Assembly (NCBI GenBank): GCA_030146155.1
Contig: JASLCF010000147.1
Location: 1-13,172, forward strand
DNA from: Savagea sp.
Lineage (GTDB): Bacteria > Bacillota > Bacilli > Bacillales_A > Planococcaceae
Direction of reading: 5' to 3'
Length of the DNA stretch: 13,172 bases
Shown here: piece after piece, positions 1 through 6,182 of the stretch
Position numbering within the stretch: the stretch's first letter is position 1
Layout of the letters: each line of letters opens with the position of its first letter
Notes under the pieces: generated by a model
What the model was told of the DNA's origin: nothing
The model's database searches: none
The model's input: only the letters and a program-made list of their open reading frames with translations
Program-made: the position numbers and the translations under genes

Positions 1-372
1 TACACCCATTAACTCAGTAATCATTTGCTTATGTTCAGGAAATACATTCGAGATGAGTTCATTTCCCTTCTCAGTATTTTTAGCATAGAATACTCTTTTA
101 TCTACAGGACATCGCTGTCTTTCCAACAAACCTTTTTTCTCAAGTTGATTAATGACATAGGTCATTGAGCCACTTTGTAACAATATTTTCTGACCAATTT
201 TTTGAATAGGTTGTTCACCTTTATGGAAAAGCAACTCCAACACTGCAAATTCAGTAGCATTCACACCATAACTATCTATTTTTTTACTGTTCTCTTCCAT
301 TAATACTTTACTTGCTCTAGATAATGCAACAAATAAATCTAAGGACAGTTGCTCTCTCTCTCTATTAGCCAT
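1..372 (-). CDS. MarR-family transcriptional regulator, MhqR-like (C-terminus cut by window edge)
   Basis: I translated this frame by hand: it is open from an ATG at 372 to the window edge, giving 124 codons without a stop, so the 3' end is missing. The protein reads as a winged-helix MarR regulator. An N-terminal helix precedes the segment YGVNATEFAVLELLFHKG (residues 35-52), followed by the recognition-helix region around QKILLQSGSMTYVINQLEKK (61-80) and the wing RQRCPVDKRVF (85-95). Family members are usually about 140-150 aa, so perhaps 20-30 residues are missing. The closest pattern I recall is Bacillus MhqR/YusO. Such dimers normally repress genes for quinone or electrophile stress, but the target here cannot be told. 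The start is fixed by AAGGAGG at 381-387, 8 bases upstream, which overlaps the stop codon of the K+ channel gene. The two genes are thus probably co-transcribed and translationally coupled. One Cys (88) sits in the wing; whether it senses anything is unknown. Confidence 0.85.
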   Translation of the reverse strand, partial: MANREREQLSLDLFVALSRASKVLMEENSKKIDSYGVNATEFAVLELLFHKGEQPIQKIGQKILLQSGSMTYVINQLEKKGLLERQRCPVDKRVFYAKNTEKGNELISNVFPEHKQMITELMGV

Positions 373-385
373 CCTTCATTCCTCC

Positions 386-1750
386 TTAACCAATAATTAC
401 TCGCTCTTTCGGATAATTGTAAGCAATTTTTTTAGTTTTGCCACCTAATGTATATAAAAATGAAATCAAACCCACACGTCCAATAAACATTAAAACCATA
501 ATGATTAGTTTACCTGCTCCGGATAAATCACTTGTTATTCCTAAAGACATACCACAAGTTCCAAATGCAGAAGTAATCTCAAAAATCAATGCAGTCGTCG
601 GAACGCCTGGTTCTGTAATATGCAATACGACAAGAGCAACGATGACCATTGCACCCGCTAAAATAATCACCGCATAAGAACGAAATACATCTACGAGCTT
701 GATTTGGCGATGAAATACATGAATGACTTCGTGCCCTCTTGCAAAGTTAATTAAAAATAAAACCGCTATCGCTAAGGTCGTTGTTCGAATTCCGCCTCCA
801 ACAGAACTAGGTGACGCACCAATGAACATTAATGTACTAATAACAATATCCGATGCTTCACTAAACTGAGTCACATCATAAGTTGTAAGCCCTGCTGAAC
901 GGGCAGATACTGAGTGAAATAAAGCTGTAAATATTTTCTCGTGCCAAGCCATACCTTTAAATGAATGAAATGACTCGATCCAATAAATAAAAATAGCTCC
1001 CACAATTAATAAAATACCAAATGTGACAGTCGTTATTTTTGTAAATAAAGAAAAACGAAAACGAACAACATCTTTTCTACTTTTAATAAAACTCTTAACT
1101 TCGATTAGAACAGGAAACCCAATCGCCCCTAAGACAATGAGAATCATAACCACAATTTGAACAAAATAATCATTGAAATAAGGGATGAGTGATGCCTCAG
1201 TAATATCGAATCCAGCATTAGTTGTTGCAGATACTGCCATAAACATACCATGGAGCAATGCATCTTTCCATTCTGTATAATATCTCAAAAAATAAATCGA
1301 TAAAATAGAGCCACCTATTAATTCAATTAAAAAAATAATTTTAATAATATCTTTAATTAATCGCACAACACCAGAAATGGAATATTGATTATGATCAGTC
1401 ATAATCAACTGTCTTTCTCGTAAGCCAATTCTTTTTTTTATGACTAACCAAAAGAATGTTCCTAAAGACATAATACCGATTCCACCCAGCTGCAACACTA
1501 AGATGAGCATTACTAACCCAAATGTAGTGTAAGTTCCTCCGACACTTATTGTAGATAGTCCGGTTACACTTACAGCACTGACTGCAGTAAATAAACTATC
1601 GATGAAACTCACATGAACTCCAGGCAGATAAACACCTGGTAAATTTAATAAGAGATAAGAGACAGCAATAGCTAGAAAATAGTAAAAAACGATGAGTTGG
1701 GCTGGACTAAATTTCTTCATTTTTTCTGGTGAAATCCTCATTCGTCTCAT
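386..1750 (-). CDS. ktrD: K+ uptake channel subunit, KtrB/KtrD (TrkH) family
   Basis: Membrane subunit of a Ktr-type potassium uptake system, which normally works with a cytoplasmic RCK subunit (KtrA or KtrC) not present in this window. The 454-aa protein shows the four membrane-pore-membrane repeats of the superfamily. Pore loops are SAVSVTGLS (about 58-66), ATTNAGF (175-181), SARSAGL (282-288) and FGTCGMS (396-402), each with the selectivity-filter Gly. The flexible intramembrane gating loop of the third repeat is seen as FIGASPSSVGGGIRTTT (309-325). From memory, VLGAIGFPVL and that loop resemble Bacillus KtrD more than KtrB, so the symbol is a best guess between two paralogues. The start ATG at 1750 is backed by AGGAGGG at 1758-1764, 7 bases upstream; later in-frame Mets at residues 4 and 11 lack such a site. 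A promoter lies at 1777-1805. Downstream, 13 bases separate its stop from the MarR gene. I saw no c-di-AMP (ydaO) riboswitch in the leader. Confidence 0.92.
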   Translation of the reverse strand: MRRMRISPEKMKKFSPAQLIVFYYFLAIAVSYLLLNLPGVYLPGVHVSFIDSLFTAVSAVSVTGLSTISVGGTYTTFGLVMLILVLQLGGIGIMSLGTFFWLVIKKRIGLRERQLIMTDHNQYSISGVVRLIKDIIKIIFLIELIGGSILSIYFLRYYTEWKDALLHGMFMAVSATTNAGFDITEASLIPYFNDYFVQIVVMILIVLGAIGFPVLIEVKSFIKSRKDVVRFRFSLFTKITTVTFGILLIVGAIFIYWIESFHSFKGMAWHEKIFTALFHSVSARSAGLTTYDVTQFSEASDIVISTLMFIGASPSSVGGGIRTTTLAIAVLFLINFARGHEVIHVFHRQIKLVDVFRSYAVIILAGAMVIVALVVLHITEPGVPTTALIFEITSAFGTCGMSLGITSDLSGAGKLIIMVLMFIGRVGLISFLYTLGGKTKKIAYNYPKERVIIG

Positions 1751-1776
1751 CTGCTATCCCTCCTGATTTTATCGTT

Positions 1777-1805
1777 ATTGTAACACTCTAACACAACTTT
1801 GCCTA
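1777..1805 (-). promoter_or_regulatory. Candidate sigma-A promoter for the K+ channel gene
   Basis: On the minus strand, TAGGCA (1800-1805, 4 of 6 matches to the -35 consensus) and TACAAT (1777-1782, 5 of 6) are separated by exactly 17 bases. Transcription would start near 1770, about 20 bases before the ATG at 1750. It lies downstream of the terC terminator, where a promoter for ktrD and marR is needed. The -35 box is mediocre, so the call is moderate. Confidence 0.5.
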
Positions 1806-1880
1806 GATTCAAGTTCGACTCTTTAAGTGAACCATTCGTAATTTTATGTAGGATTCTGCGCCAACAATCGCATGATAAAC

Positions 1881-1917
1881 AAAAAAACCTAAAGTTAGAT
1901 TTTATTCTAACTTTAGG
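1881..1917 (-). terminator. Rho-independent terminator of the terC gene
   Basis: A perfect 12-bp inverted repeat, CCTAAAGTTAGA (1888-1899) and TCTAACTTTAGG (1906-1917), encloses a 6-base loop. Read on the minus strand, the stem is followed at once by seven T residues (1887-1881), then GTTTA. It lies about 55 bases after the terC stop codon and separates terC from the ktrD-marR unit. Confidence 0.92.
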
Positions 1918-1972
1918 AATGATACAACTTACCAATTAAATTTCTCTTTTATACTTGATTCTTTATGCTTGC

Positions 1973-2755
1973 TTACGATTGCTTTTGTTTATTTTTTTTA
2001 ATATCTCTCAATGATGAGAAATAACCGAATAAAACTAACCCTAAAAGGACTACCCAGAATGTTACTTTCCAAATTGTTGAATGGGGGAATGATGGGTCAA
2101 TGAATTGTAATTGCTCATGTGCTAATGTGAGTACTAGTAGTTTTATCCCCACCCAACCAACAATTAAGTAAGCTGCTACTTCTAGTTTTGGGAACTTTTC
2201 TAGTAATACAATAAATCTACGTGCAGCAAAACGAATTAATATTAATCCGAAAATCCCACCAATAAAGATCACAACGAATTGGCCACCATTAATACCACCA
2301 ATTTCAAAATCGCCTAGCTCTGGTAAAGTGACTGCTAATGCGACTGCTGCTAACATGGAATCTAAGGCAAAAGCGATATCTGCTAATTCAACCTTTAATA
2401 CTGTCATCCAAAACCCTGATTTTTTTCGAGGTTGGTCAATCAATTCTTGCGCATCCACCTGATTGGATTCATGGTATAAATCATATAAACTTTTTCCTGC
2501 CATAAATAATAAATACGCCGCTCCTGCAGCTTGAATCCACCAAAACTTCACCAGTGTTGTAATTAAAAATAGTGCAGCGAATCTAAAAACAAATGCACCT
2601 AACAAACCATAAAAAAGTGCTTTCTTCTGCTGTACTTTCGGCAAATGTCGAACCATTACAGCCATGACTACTGCGTTATCAGCAGAAAGTAACCCTTCTA
2701 AAATAATTAAAACGACAAGTACCCATGCATACTCTAATAAAATTGCGTAATCCAT
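1973..2755 (-). CDS. TerC-family integral membrane protein (YkoY/YceF type, probable Mn2+ exporter)
   Basis: A 260-aa polytopic membrane protein of the TerC family. Two conserved acidic membrane motifs stand out: EGLLSADNA (20-28) and VELADIAFALDS (122-133); their Asp/Glu residues are thought to line the metal path. About seven hydrophobic segments are visible, with a charged loop at 95-113 and a Lys-rich C-terminal tail. In Bacillus subtilis, the relatives YceF and YkoY (MeeF/MeeY) are described as exporting manganese, partly to supply metal to secreted enzymes. That function is inferred here from family and leader: the gene sits directly behind a yybP-ykoY Mn2+ riboswitch. The start ATG at 2755 has AAGGAGGAG at 2760-2768. 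Transcription comes from a promoter at 2955-2984, passes through the riboswitch terminator, and ends at the hairpin at 1881-1917, making a monocistronic unit. Tellurite resistance, the source of the family name, should not be assumed. Confidence 0.92.
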   Translation of the reverse strand: MDYAILLEYAWVLVVLIILEGLLSADNAVVMAVMVRHLPKVQQKKALFYGLLGAFVFRFAALFLITTLVKFWWIQAAGAAYLLFMAGKSLYDLYHESNQVDAQELIDQPRKKSGFWMTVLKVELADIAFALDSMLAAVALAVTLPELGDFEIGGINGGQFVVIFIGGIFGLILIRFAARRFIVLLEKFPKLEVAAYLIVGWVGIKLLVLTLAHEQLQFIDPSFPHSTIWKVTFWVVLLGLVLFGYFSSLRDIKKNKQKQS

Positions 2756-2779
2756 TTTTCTCCTCCTTTTTTCACAAAC

Positions 2780-2818
2780 AAAAAGAGACCTCCCCTAAGA
2801 AACTTAGGCAAAGGTCTC
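2780..2818 (-). terminator. Riboswitch-controlled intrinsic terminator upstream of terC
   Basis: Two stacked stems form one hairpin: outer GAGACCT/AGGTCTC (2812-2818 with 2785-2791) and inner CCTAAG/CTTAGG (2803-2808 with 2794-2799) around an AAA loop, with a small internal bulge. On the minus strand it is followed by TTTTT (2784-2780) and GTTTG. Its 5' arm overlaps the 3' arm of aptamer helix P1 by three bases. It may also stop transcripts running in from the RND gene, which has no terminator of its own. Confidence 0.9.
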
Positions 2819-2913
2819 GCTAATTTAGATTATTTTCTAAGCTCTCATCACCGATGGCAAGCCATGTATTGACGACAATGAGATAGGGTATCCCCTAAAG
2901 CTACTCCCCTTTG
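2785..2913 (-). promoter_or_regulatory. yybP-ykoY (Mn2+) riboswitch with transcriptional expression platform
   Basis: The leader of the terC gene carries the hallmarks of the yybP-ykoY aptamer, read on the minus strand. The 5' signature AAAGGGGAGTAG (2901-2912) is followed by a small P2 hairpin TAGGG-GATA-CCCTA (2884-2897). Next come a P3 stem CTCAT/ATGAG (2878-2882 with 2844-2848) enclosing the conserved GTCGTCAAT (2868-2876), a second stem TTAGA/TCTAA (2836-2840 with 2825-2829), and the 3' signature TTAGCGAGACCTTTGCC ending at 2807. The closing helix P1 would pair CAAAGG (2908-2913) with CCTTTG (2809-2814). The terminator reuses bases 2812-2814, so P1 and terminator exclude each other. For this class Mn2+ binding stabilises P1, so the expected logic is ON at high Mn2+. 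Motif recognition is by eye; a covariance-model search was not possible. Confidence 0.93.
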
Positions 2914-2926
2914 ACAACTGTCAAAG
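2909..2926 (-). repeat. 18-bp palindrome abutting the riboswitch P1 strand
   Basis: The sequence CTTTGACA-AC-TGTCAAAG is a perfect inverted repeat with a 2-base centre. In the minus-strand transcript it can form a 7-bp hairpin with a 4-base loop just 5' of the GGGGAGTAG signature. Its 3' half contains CAAAG, the 5' strand of aptamer helix P1. It could be a competing anti-P1 hairpin, a DNA operator about 25-40 bases after the predicted transcription start, or both. Confidence 0.6.
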
Positions 2927-2954
2927 ATATTAAGTTGTAAAAATCTCTTTTATT

Positions 2955-2984
2955 ACTATACCACATCGACTTTATTTTAAACAA
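2955..2984 (-). promoter_or_regulatory. Sigma-A promoter of the riboswitch-terC unit
   Basis: On the minus strand, TTGTTT (2979-2984) and TATAGT (2955-2960) are 18 bases apart, with TGG just before the -10 box (extended -10). The predicted start is near 2948, about 35 bases before the aptamer. The -35 box directly abuts the stop codon of the RND pump gene (2985-2987), leaving no room for a separate RND terminator. Confidence 0.65.
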
Positions 2985-5900
2985 CTATTTAGGAAAGTTC
3001 TTCTTTCTTCTTGTATTTTTATCAAACAAGCTATACATTACTGGCACAATGAATAGTGTAAGTAATGTTGAAGAAATCAATCCACCAATTACAGCAATTC
3101 CCATGGGTTGGTTCATTTCTGTTCCTTCCCCAATACCGAGAGCTAATGGTAGTAATCCTAAAATTGTTGTGAGTGCTGTCATCAATATCGGACGAACACG
3201 GACACGAGCTGATTCAATGATTGCATCATATGAAGCTAGCCCTGCTTCTTTTCGCTTGTTAATGTAGTCGACAAGAACAATTCCGTTATTCACAACAATT
3301 CCTACTAATACGAGTACACCAATAATTGCTGTCACACTAATTGGCGTTTGTGTAACATATAACCCTAATGCCACACCAATTATCATGAGTGGAACTGAGA
3401 ACATGATGACAAATGGGAACTTGAATGATTCGAATTGTGCAGCCATAACAATGTAGACAAGCACAACGGCTAAAGCGATTGCTAATAACATGTCATTGAT
3501 GGCACTTTCAAATAACTCACGGTCTCCTCCAAAATTCATTTCTATTTCTTCAGGCAAGTCTAACTCATCTATCATTGTATTCACTTTTTGAGTCATTTCT
3601 CCTAAAGAACGATCAGACTCATACTTAGCAGTGAAAGAGACAGAATGTGCTTGGTCTACTCTTTGAATAGAAGCAGGTGCATCAGCAATCGCAACTTCAG
3701 CAACTTCTTTCAATGCGATGAACTCACCTGTTGGTGTCATTAATTTAATCTCTTTTAATTCTTCGATACTATCTCTATACTTCTCATCGTATTGTACGAA
3801 AAGCGAAAGAACTTCTTCCTCTTCTCCAACTAGTTGAGCGGCTAGAGTACCTCTCGTCACTTGATTCACTGTTTGAGCAATTTGAGCAGGAAGCAAGCCA
3901 ACATCTGATGCTTTTTCTCTATCTACTGTGACATGCACTTCTTCAATGGTATCTGAGAGTGTATTCGTTACTTCGAGTACAGCGTCCATAGCATTTAATT
4001 GCTCTTGAATTTTCTCAACGGCCTCATTCAATCTTTTCTCATTTGTGTCGCTCAATGAGAATGTAATCGTGTTAGGTGCAGAACCCGCTGCTGTTTGCAT
4101 ATCAAAATTAACAGTAGCACGTTCACCAACTTTATCTACAATTTTAGGTTGAACTTGGTCTACAAACTCAAATACTGAACGATCTCTTTCTTCTAGTGGA
4201 ATCATTTTTACATAAAGTTCAGCAATGTTACTATTACTACTTCCCATCGCCATGTTTTCTTGTGATCCACCTACTAAACTAACATACACTTCAATATCAT
4301 TTTCTTTTTGTAATTCTTCTTCAATTTCCTTTACAATCTTGTCTGTCGCTGCAACTGACGAGCCATTTGGAAGCTTGACAGACACTGAAACAAAACCTTC
4401 ATCTGTAGGTGGCAAAAACTCTGTGCCTACTTTTGTTAACGCAAATCCACTCGCACCTAACATGACGGCTGTAATAAGAAGGACAATGATACGATGATTT
4501 AAAGCCCATTGTATCGATTTGGCATACACACCTTTCTTCTCAAGTTTAGCTTTTGCAGCGTCAACTTTTTGAGCTTGAGGTGTCTTTAACATTTTACTTG
4601 CCATCATAGGAACAACTGTCAAAGCTACAACCAGTGAAGCAAACAAACTGAATGAAATGGTCAAGGCGAATTCTGTGAAAATCTGCCCAATTAATCCACT
4701 AATAAAAATAACAGGGACGAATACAGCTAATGTAGTCAGTGTAGAGGCAGTAATTGCTCCTCCAATTTCTTTCGCTCCCTCTTTTGCTGCAATTTTTGGT
4801 GTTTTCCCCATTGCCAAATGTCTTTCAATATTTTCGATAACCACTATCGCATTATCAACAAGCATACCAATACCTAGAGCAAGGGCACCTAGGGTCATAA
4901 TATTGAGTGAAAAATCTGCAAAGAACATTAATACAAATGTAACAATAACTGAATAGGGAATCGCTACACCAATAATAATTGGACTCTTAATGCCTCTTAA
5001 AAAGAAAAACAGTACTAACATGGCAAACAAGCCACCTAGTAATAAAGACTGACCAATGTTACCAATAGCAAGATTGACATAATCTCCTTGGTCAAACAAG
5101 ATGTCAGCTTCAACTTGACTGAATTCTTTCTTCTCTAATAGATCATCCAGCGCTTTTTTAAAATCCTTAGAAACACTAGCCGTGTTGGCTCCTGATTCTT
5201 GTAATACAGATAATAAAACTGCTTGGCTATCATTTGCTCTTGTCATAGAGCCATTGTCAGCTACTTGTCGTTGGACTGTTGCCACATCTTGGATACGGAT
5301 TGAATCACCAGTTAAAGGATTTTTACCTAATTGTAAAGATTGGACATCTTCAATCGTCATTAAATCACTGATAATACGAGTAGTAAGTAACTTGCCATCG
5401 GTTGTTTCAATCGGTTCACCGGGCATAGATACATTACTCGCTTGAATGACTTGGACAATATCATTTTGAGTCAGTTTAAACTTCTCTAACTCCTCTTCAT
5501 TTAATTCTACTGTGATTTCTTCTGTTACTTTTCCAGAAACAGATACGCTCGCTACCCCTTTTGTTCTTCTCAACTCAGTTTCTAGTTCTTCGGCTAAACT
5601 CTTAACATCTACTTTTTCATCTGTTGAACGTAATGTTAACTGAATGACTGGGAATTGGGCAGGGTCAAATTTCATGAAACGCGGATTCGAAGCTCCTTCT
5701 GGTACAGGAACTTGGTCAATACGTTGCATAATGTCTAATTGCACATCATCAATGACTGTTGACCAGTCAAACATTAAAAGAATAAAGTTAGAACCTTCTT
5801 GTGAAATGGATTGCATCGTTTTCAACCCAGGTGCAGTTGATAAACTTTGCTCTAACGGTTTTGTAACTTTTTCATTGACTTCTGTTGGAGACGCACCCTC

Positions 5901-6053
5901 ATAGTTTGAAACGACAACTGCTACAGGCGGGTTCAATTCAGGAATGAGTGTAACGGGTATCTTAAAAAAAGAAACTGCTCCTAAAATGATAACTAAAAAC
6001 ATTGTAACCATTGTAAATACAGGACGTTTAATAGAAAATTCACTTATTTTCAT
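2985..6053 (-). CDS. RND-family efflux transporter permease (AcrB/SwrC-like, HAE1)
   Basis: A 1022-aa proton-driven exporter of the AcrB superfamily, the usual length (about 1000-1060). The architecture is complete: TM1 at about 11-30, a large extracytoplasmic porter domain, and a TM2-TM6 bundle at about 333-485. TM4 carries GIGMLVDNAIVVIENIERH (394-412), in which Asp400 keeps the proton-relay acid; the second Asp of the AcrB DD pair is Asn here. A second TM start (about 522-540), a second porter domain, and TM8-TM12 (about 853-1010) with GIVVNNGIVLVDYIN (918-932) follow. Gram-positive relatives such as Bacillus SwrC export surfactin-like lipopeptides and other amphiphiles without an outer-membrane channel. 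No adaptor or channel gene is adjacent, fitting that type. The substrate is unknown. The ATG at 6053 follows a GAGAGGA site about 8 bases upstream. The promoter at 6089-6117 is overlapped by a palindrome, suggesting repression by an unlinked regulator. Confidence 0.93.
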   Translation of the reverse strand: MKISEFSIKRPVFTMVTMFLVIILGAVSFFKIPVTLIPELNPPVAVVVSNYEGASPTEVNEKVTKPLEQSLSTAPGLKTMQSISQEGSNFILLMFDWSTVIDDVQLDIMQRIDQVPVPEGASNPRFMKFDPAQFPVIQLTLRSTDEKVDVKSLAEELETELRRTKGVASVSVSGKVTEEITVELNEEELEKFKLTQNDIVQVIQASNVSMPGEPIETTDGKLLTTRIISDLMTIEDVQSLQLGKNPLTGDSIRIQDVATVQRQVADNGSMTRANDSQAVLLSVLQESGANTASVSKDFKKALDDLLEKKEFSQVEADILFDQGDYVNLAIGNIGQSLLLGGLFAMLVLFFFLRGIKSPIIIGVAIPYSVIVTFVLMFFADFSLNIMTLGALALGIGMLVDNAIVVIENIERHLAMGKTPKIAAKEGAKEIGGAITASTLTTLAVFVPVIFISGLIGQIFTEFALTISFSLFASLVVALTVVPMMASKMLKTPQAQKVDAAKAKLEKKGVYAKSIQWALNHRIIVLLITAVMLGASGFALTKVGTEFLPPTDEGFVSVSVKLPNGSSVAATDKIVKEIEEELQKENDIEVYVSLVGGSQENMAMGSSNSNIAELYVKMIPLEERDRSVFEFVDQVQPKIVDKVGERATVNFDMQTAAGSAPNTITFSLSDTNEKRLNEAVEKIQEQLNAMDAVLEVTNTLSDTIEEVHVTVDREKASDVGLLPAQIAQTVNQVTRGTLAAQLVGEEEEVLSLFVQYDEKYRDSIEELKEIKLMTPTGEFIALKEVAEVAIADAPASIQRVDQAHSVSFTAKYESDRSLGEMTQKVNTMIDELDLPEEIEMNFGGDRELFESAINDMLLAIALAVVLVYIVMAAQFESFKFPFVIMFSVPLMIIGVALGLYVTQTPISVTAIIGVLVLVGIVVNNGIVLVDYINKRKEAGLASYDAIIESARVRVRPILMTALTTILGLLPLALGIGEGTEMNQPMGIAVIGGLISSTLLTLFIVPVMYSLFDKNTRRKKNFPK

Positions 6054-6088
6054 TTGGTTTTTCCTCTCTTGAATTCTAAAGTATCTTT

Positions 6089-6117
6089 ATCATAGGCAAA
6101 GCGTTCTCTTTGTGCAA
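6089..6117 (-). promoter_or_regulatory. Sigma-A promoter of the RND pump gene
   Basis: On the minus strand, TTGCAC (6112-6117) and TATGAT (6089-6094) are separated by exactly 17 bases, each one or two changes from consensus. The predicted start is near 6082, giving a leader of about 30 bases. The -35 box sits at the centre of the palindrome at 6099-6129. Confidence 0.75.
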
Positions 6118-6129
6118 AGGAGAACGCTT
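6099..6129 (-). promoter_or_regulatory. Palindromic operator candidate over the RND pump promoter
   Basis: Half-sites AAGCGTTCTC (6099-6108) and GAGAACGCTT (6120-6129) are perfect inverted repeats. The bases between them continue the symmetry as TTTG (6109-6112) and CAAA (6115-6118) around a TG centre, with one odd base (6119). The palindrome covers the -35 box and most of the spacer of the RND promoter. No U-tract follows on either strand, so a classic terminator is unlikely. The position is typical for a TetR- or MarR-type repressor site controlling an efflux pump; which protein binds is not known. A secondary role as a weak 3' hairpin for prfC transcripts is possible. Confidence 0.7.
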
Positions 6130-6182
6130 GAATAACAGACGATGTAACAACTTCGTCATATTATATTTATATAACTCTTGCT

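Noticed and set aside
1751..1880. Possible c-di-AMP (ydaO) riboswitch before the K+ channel gene
   Set aside because: The conserved ydaO sequence blocks are absent and the region between terminator and promoter shows no stable multi-stem fold by eye.
1747..1935. Open frame of about 62 codons upstream of the K+ channel gene
   Set aside because: It runs through the terC terminator hairpin and the ktrD promoter, has no Shine-Dalgarno, and resembles nothing I know.
2911..2945. TTGACA on the plus strand as a promoter -35 box
   Set aside because: It belongs to the palindrome in the riboswitch leader, has no matching -10 box at 16-18 bases, and no gene follows on that strand.
3049..5904. Several plus-strand open frames of 72-99 codons opposite the RND gene
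   Set aside because: They are reverse-frame shadows of a long, well-conserved transporter gene and have no ribosome binding sites.
6099..6129. Palindrome read as the prfC terminator
   Set aside because: No U-tract follows on either strand, while its overlap with a good promoter favours an operator; a minor terminator role is not excluded.
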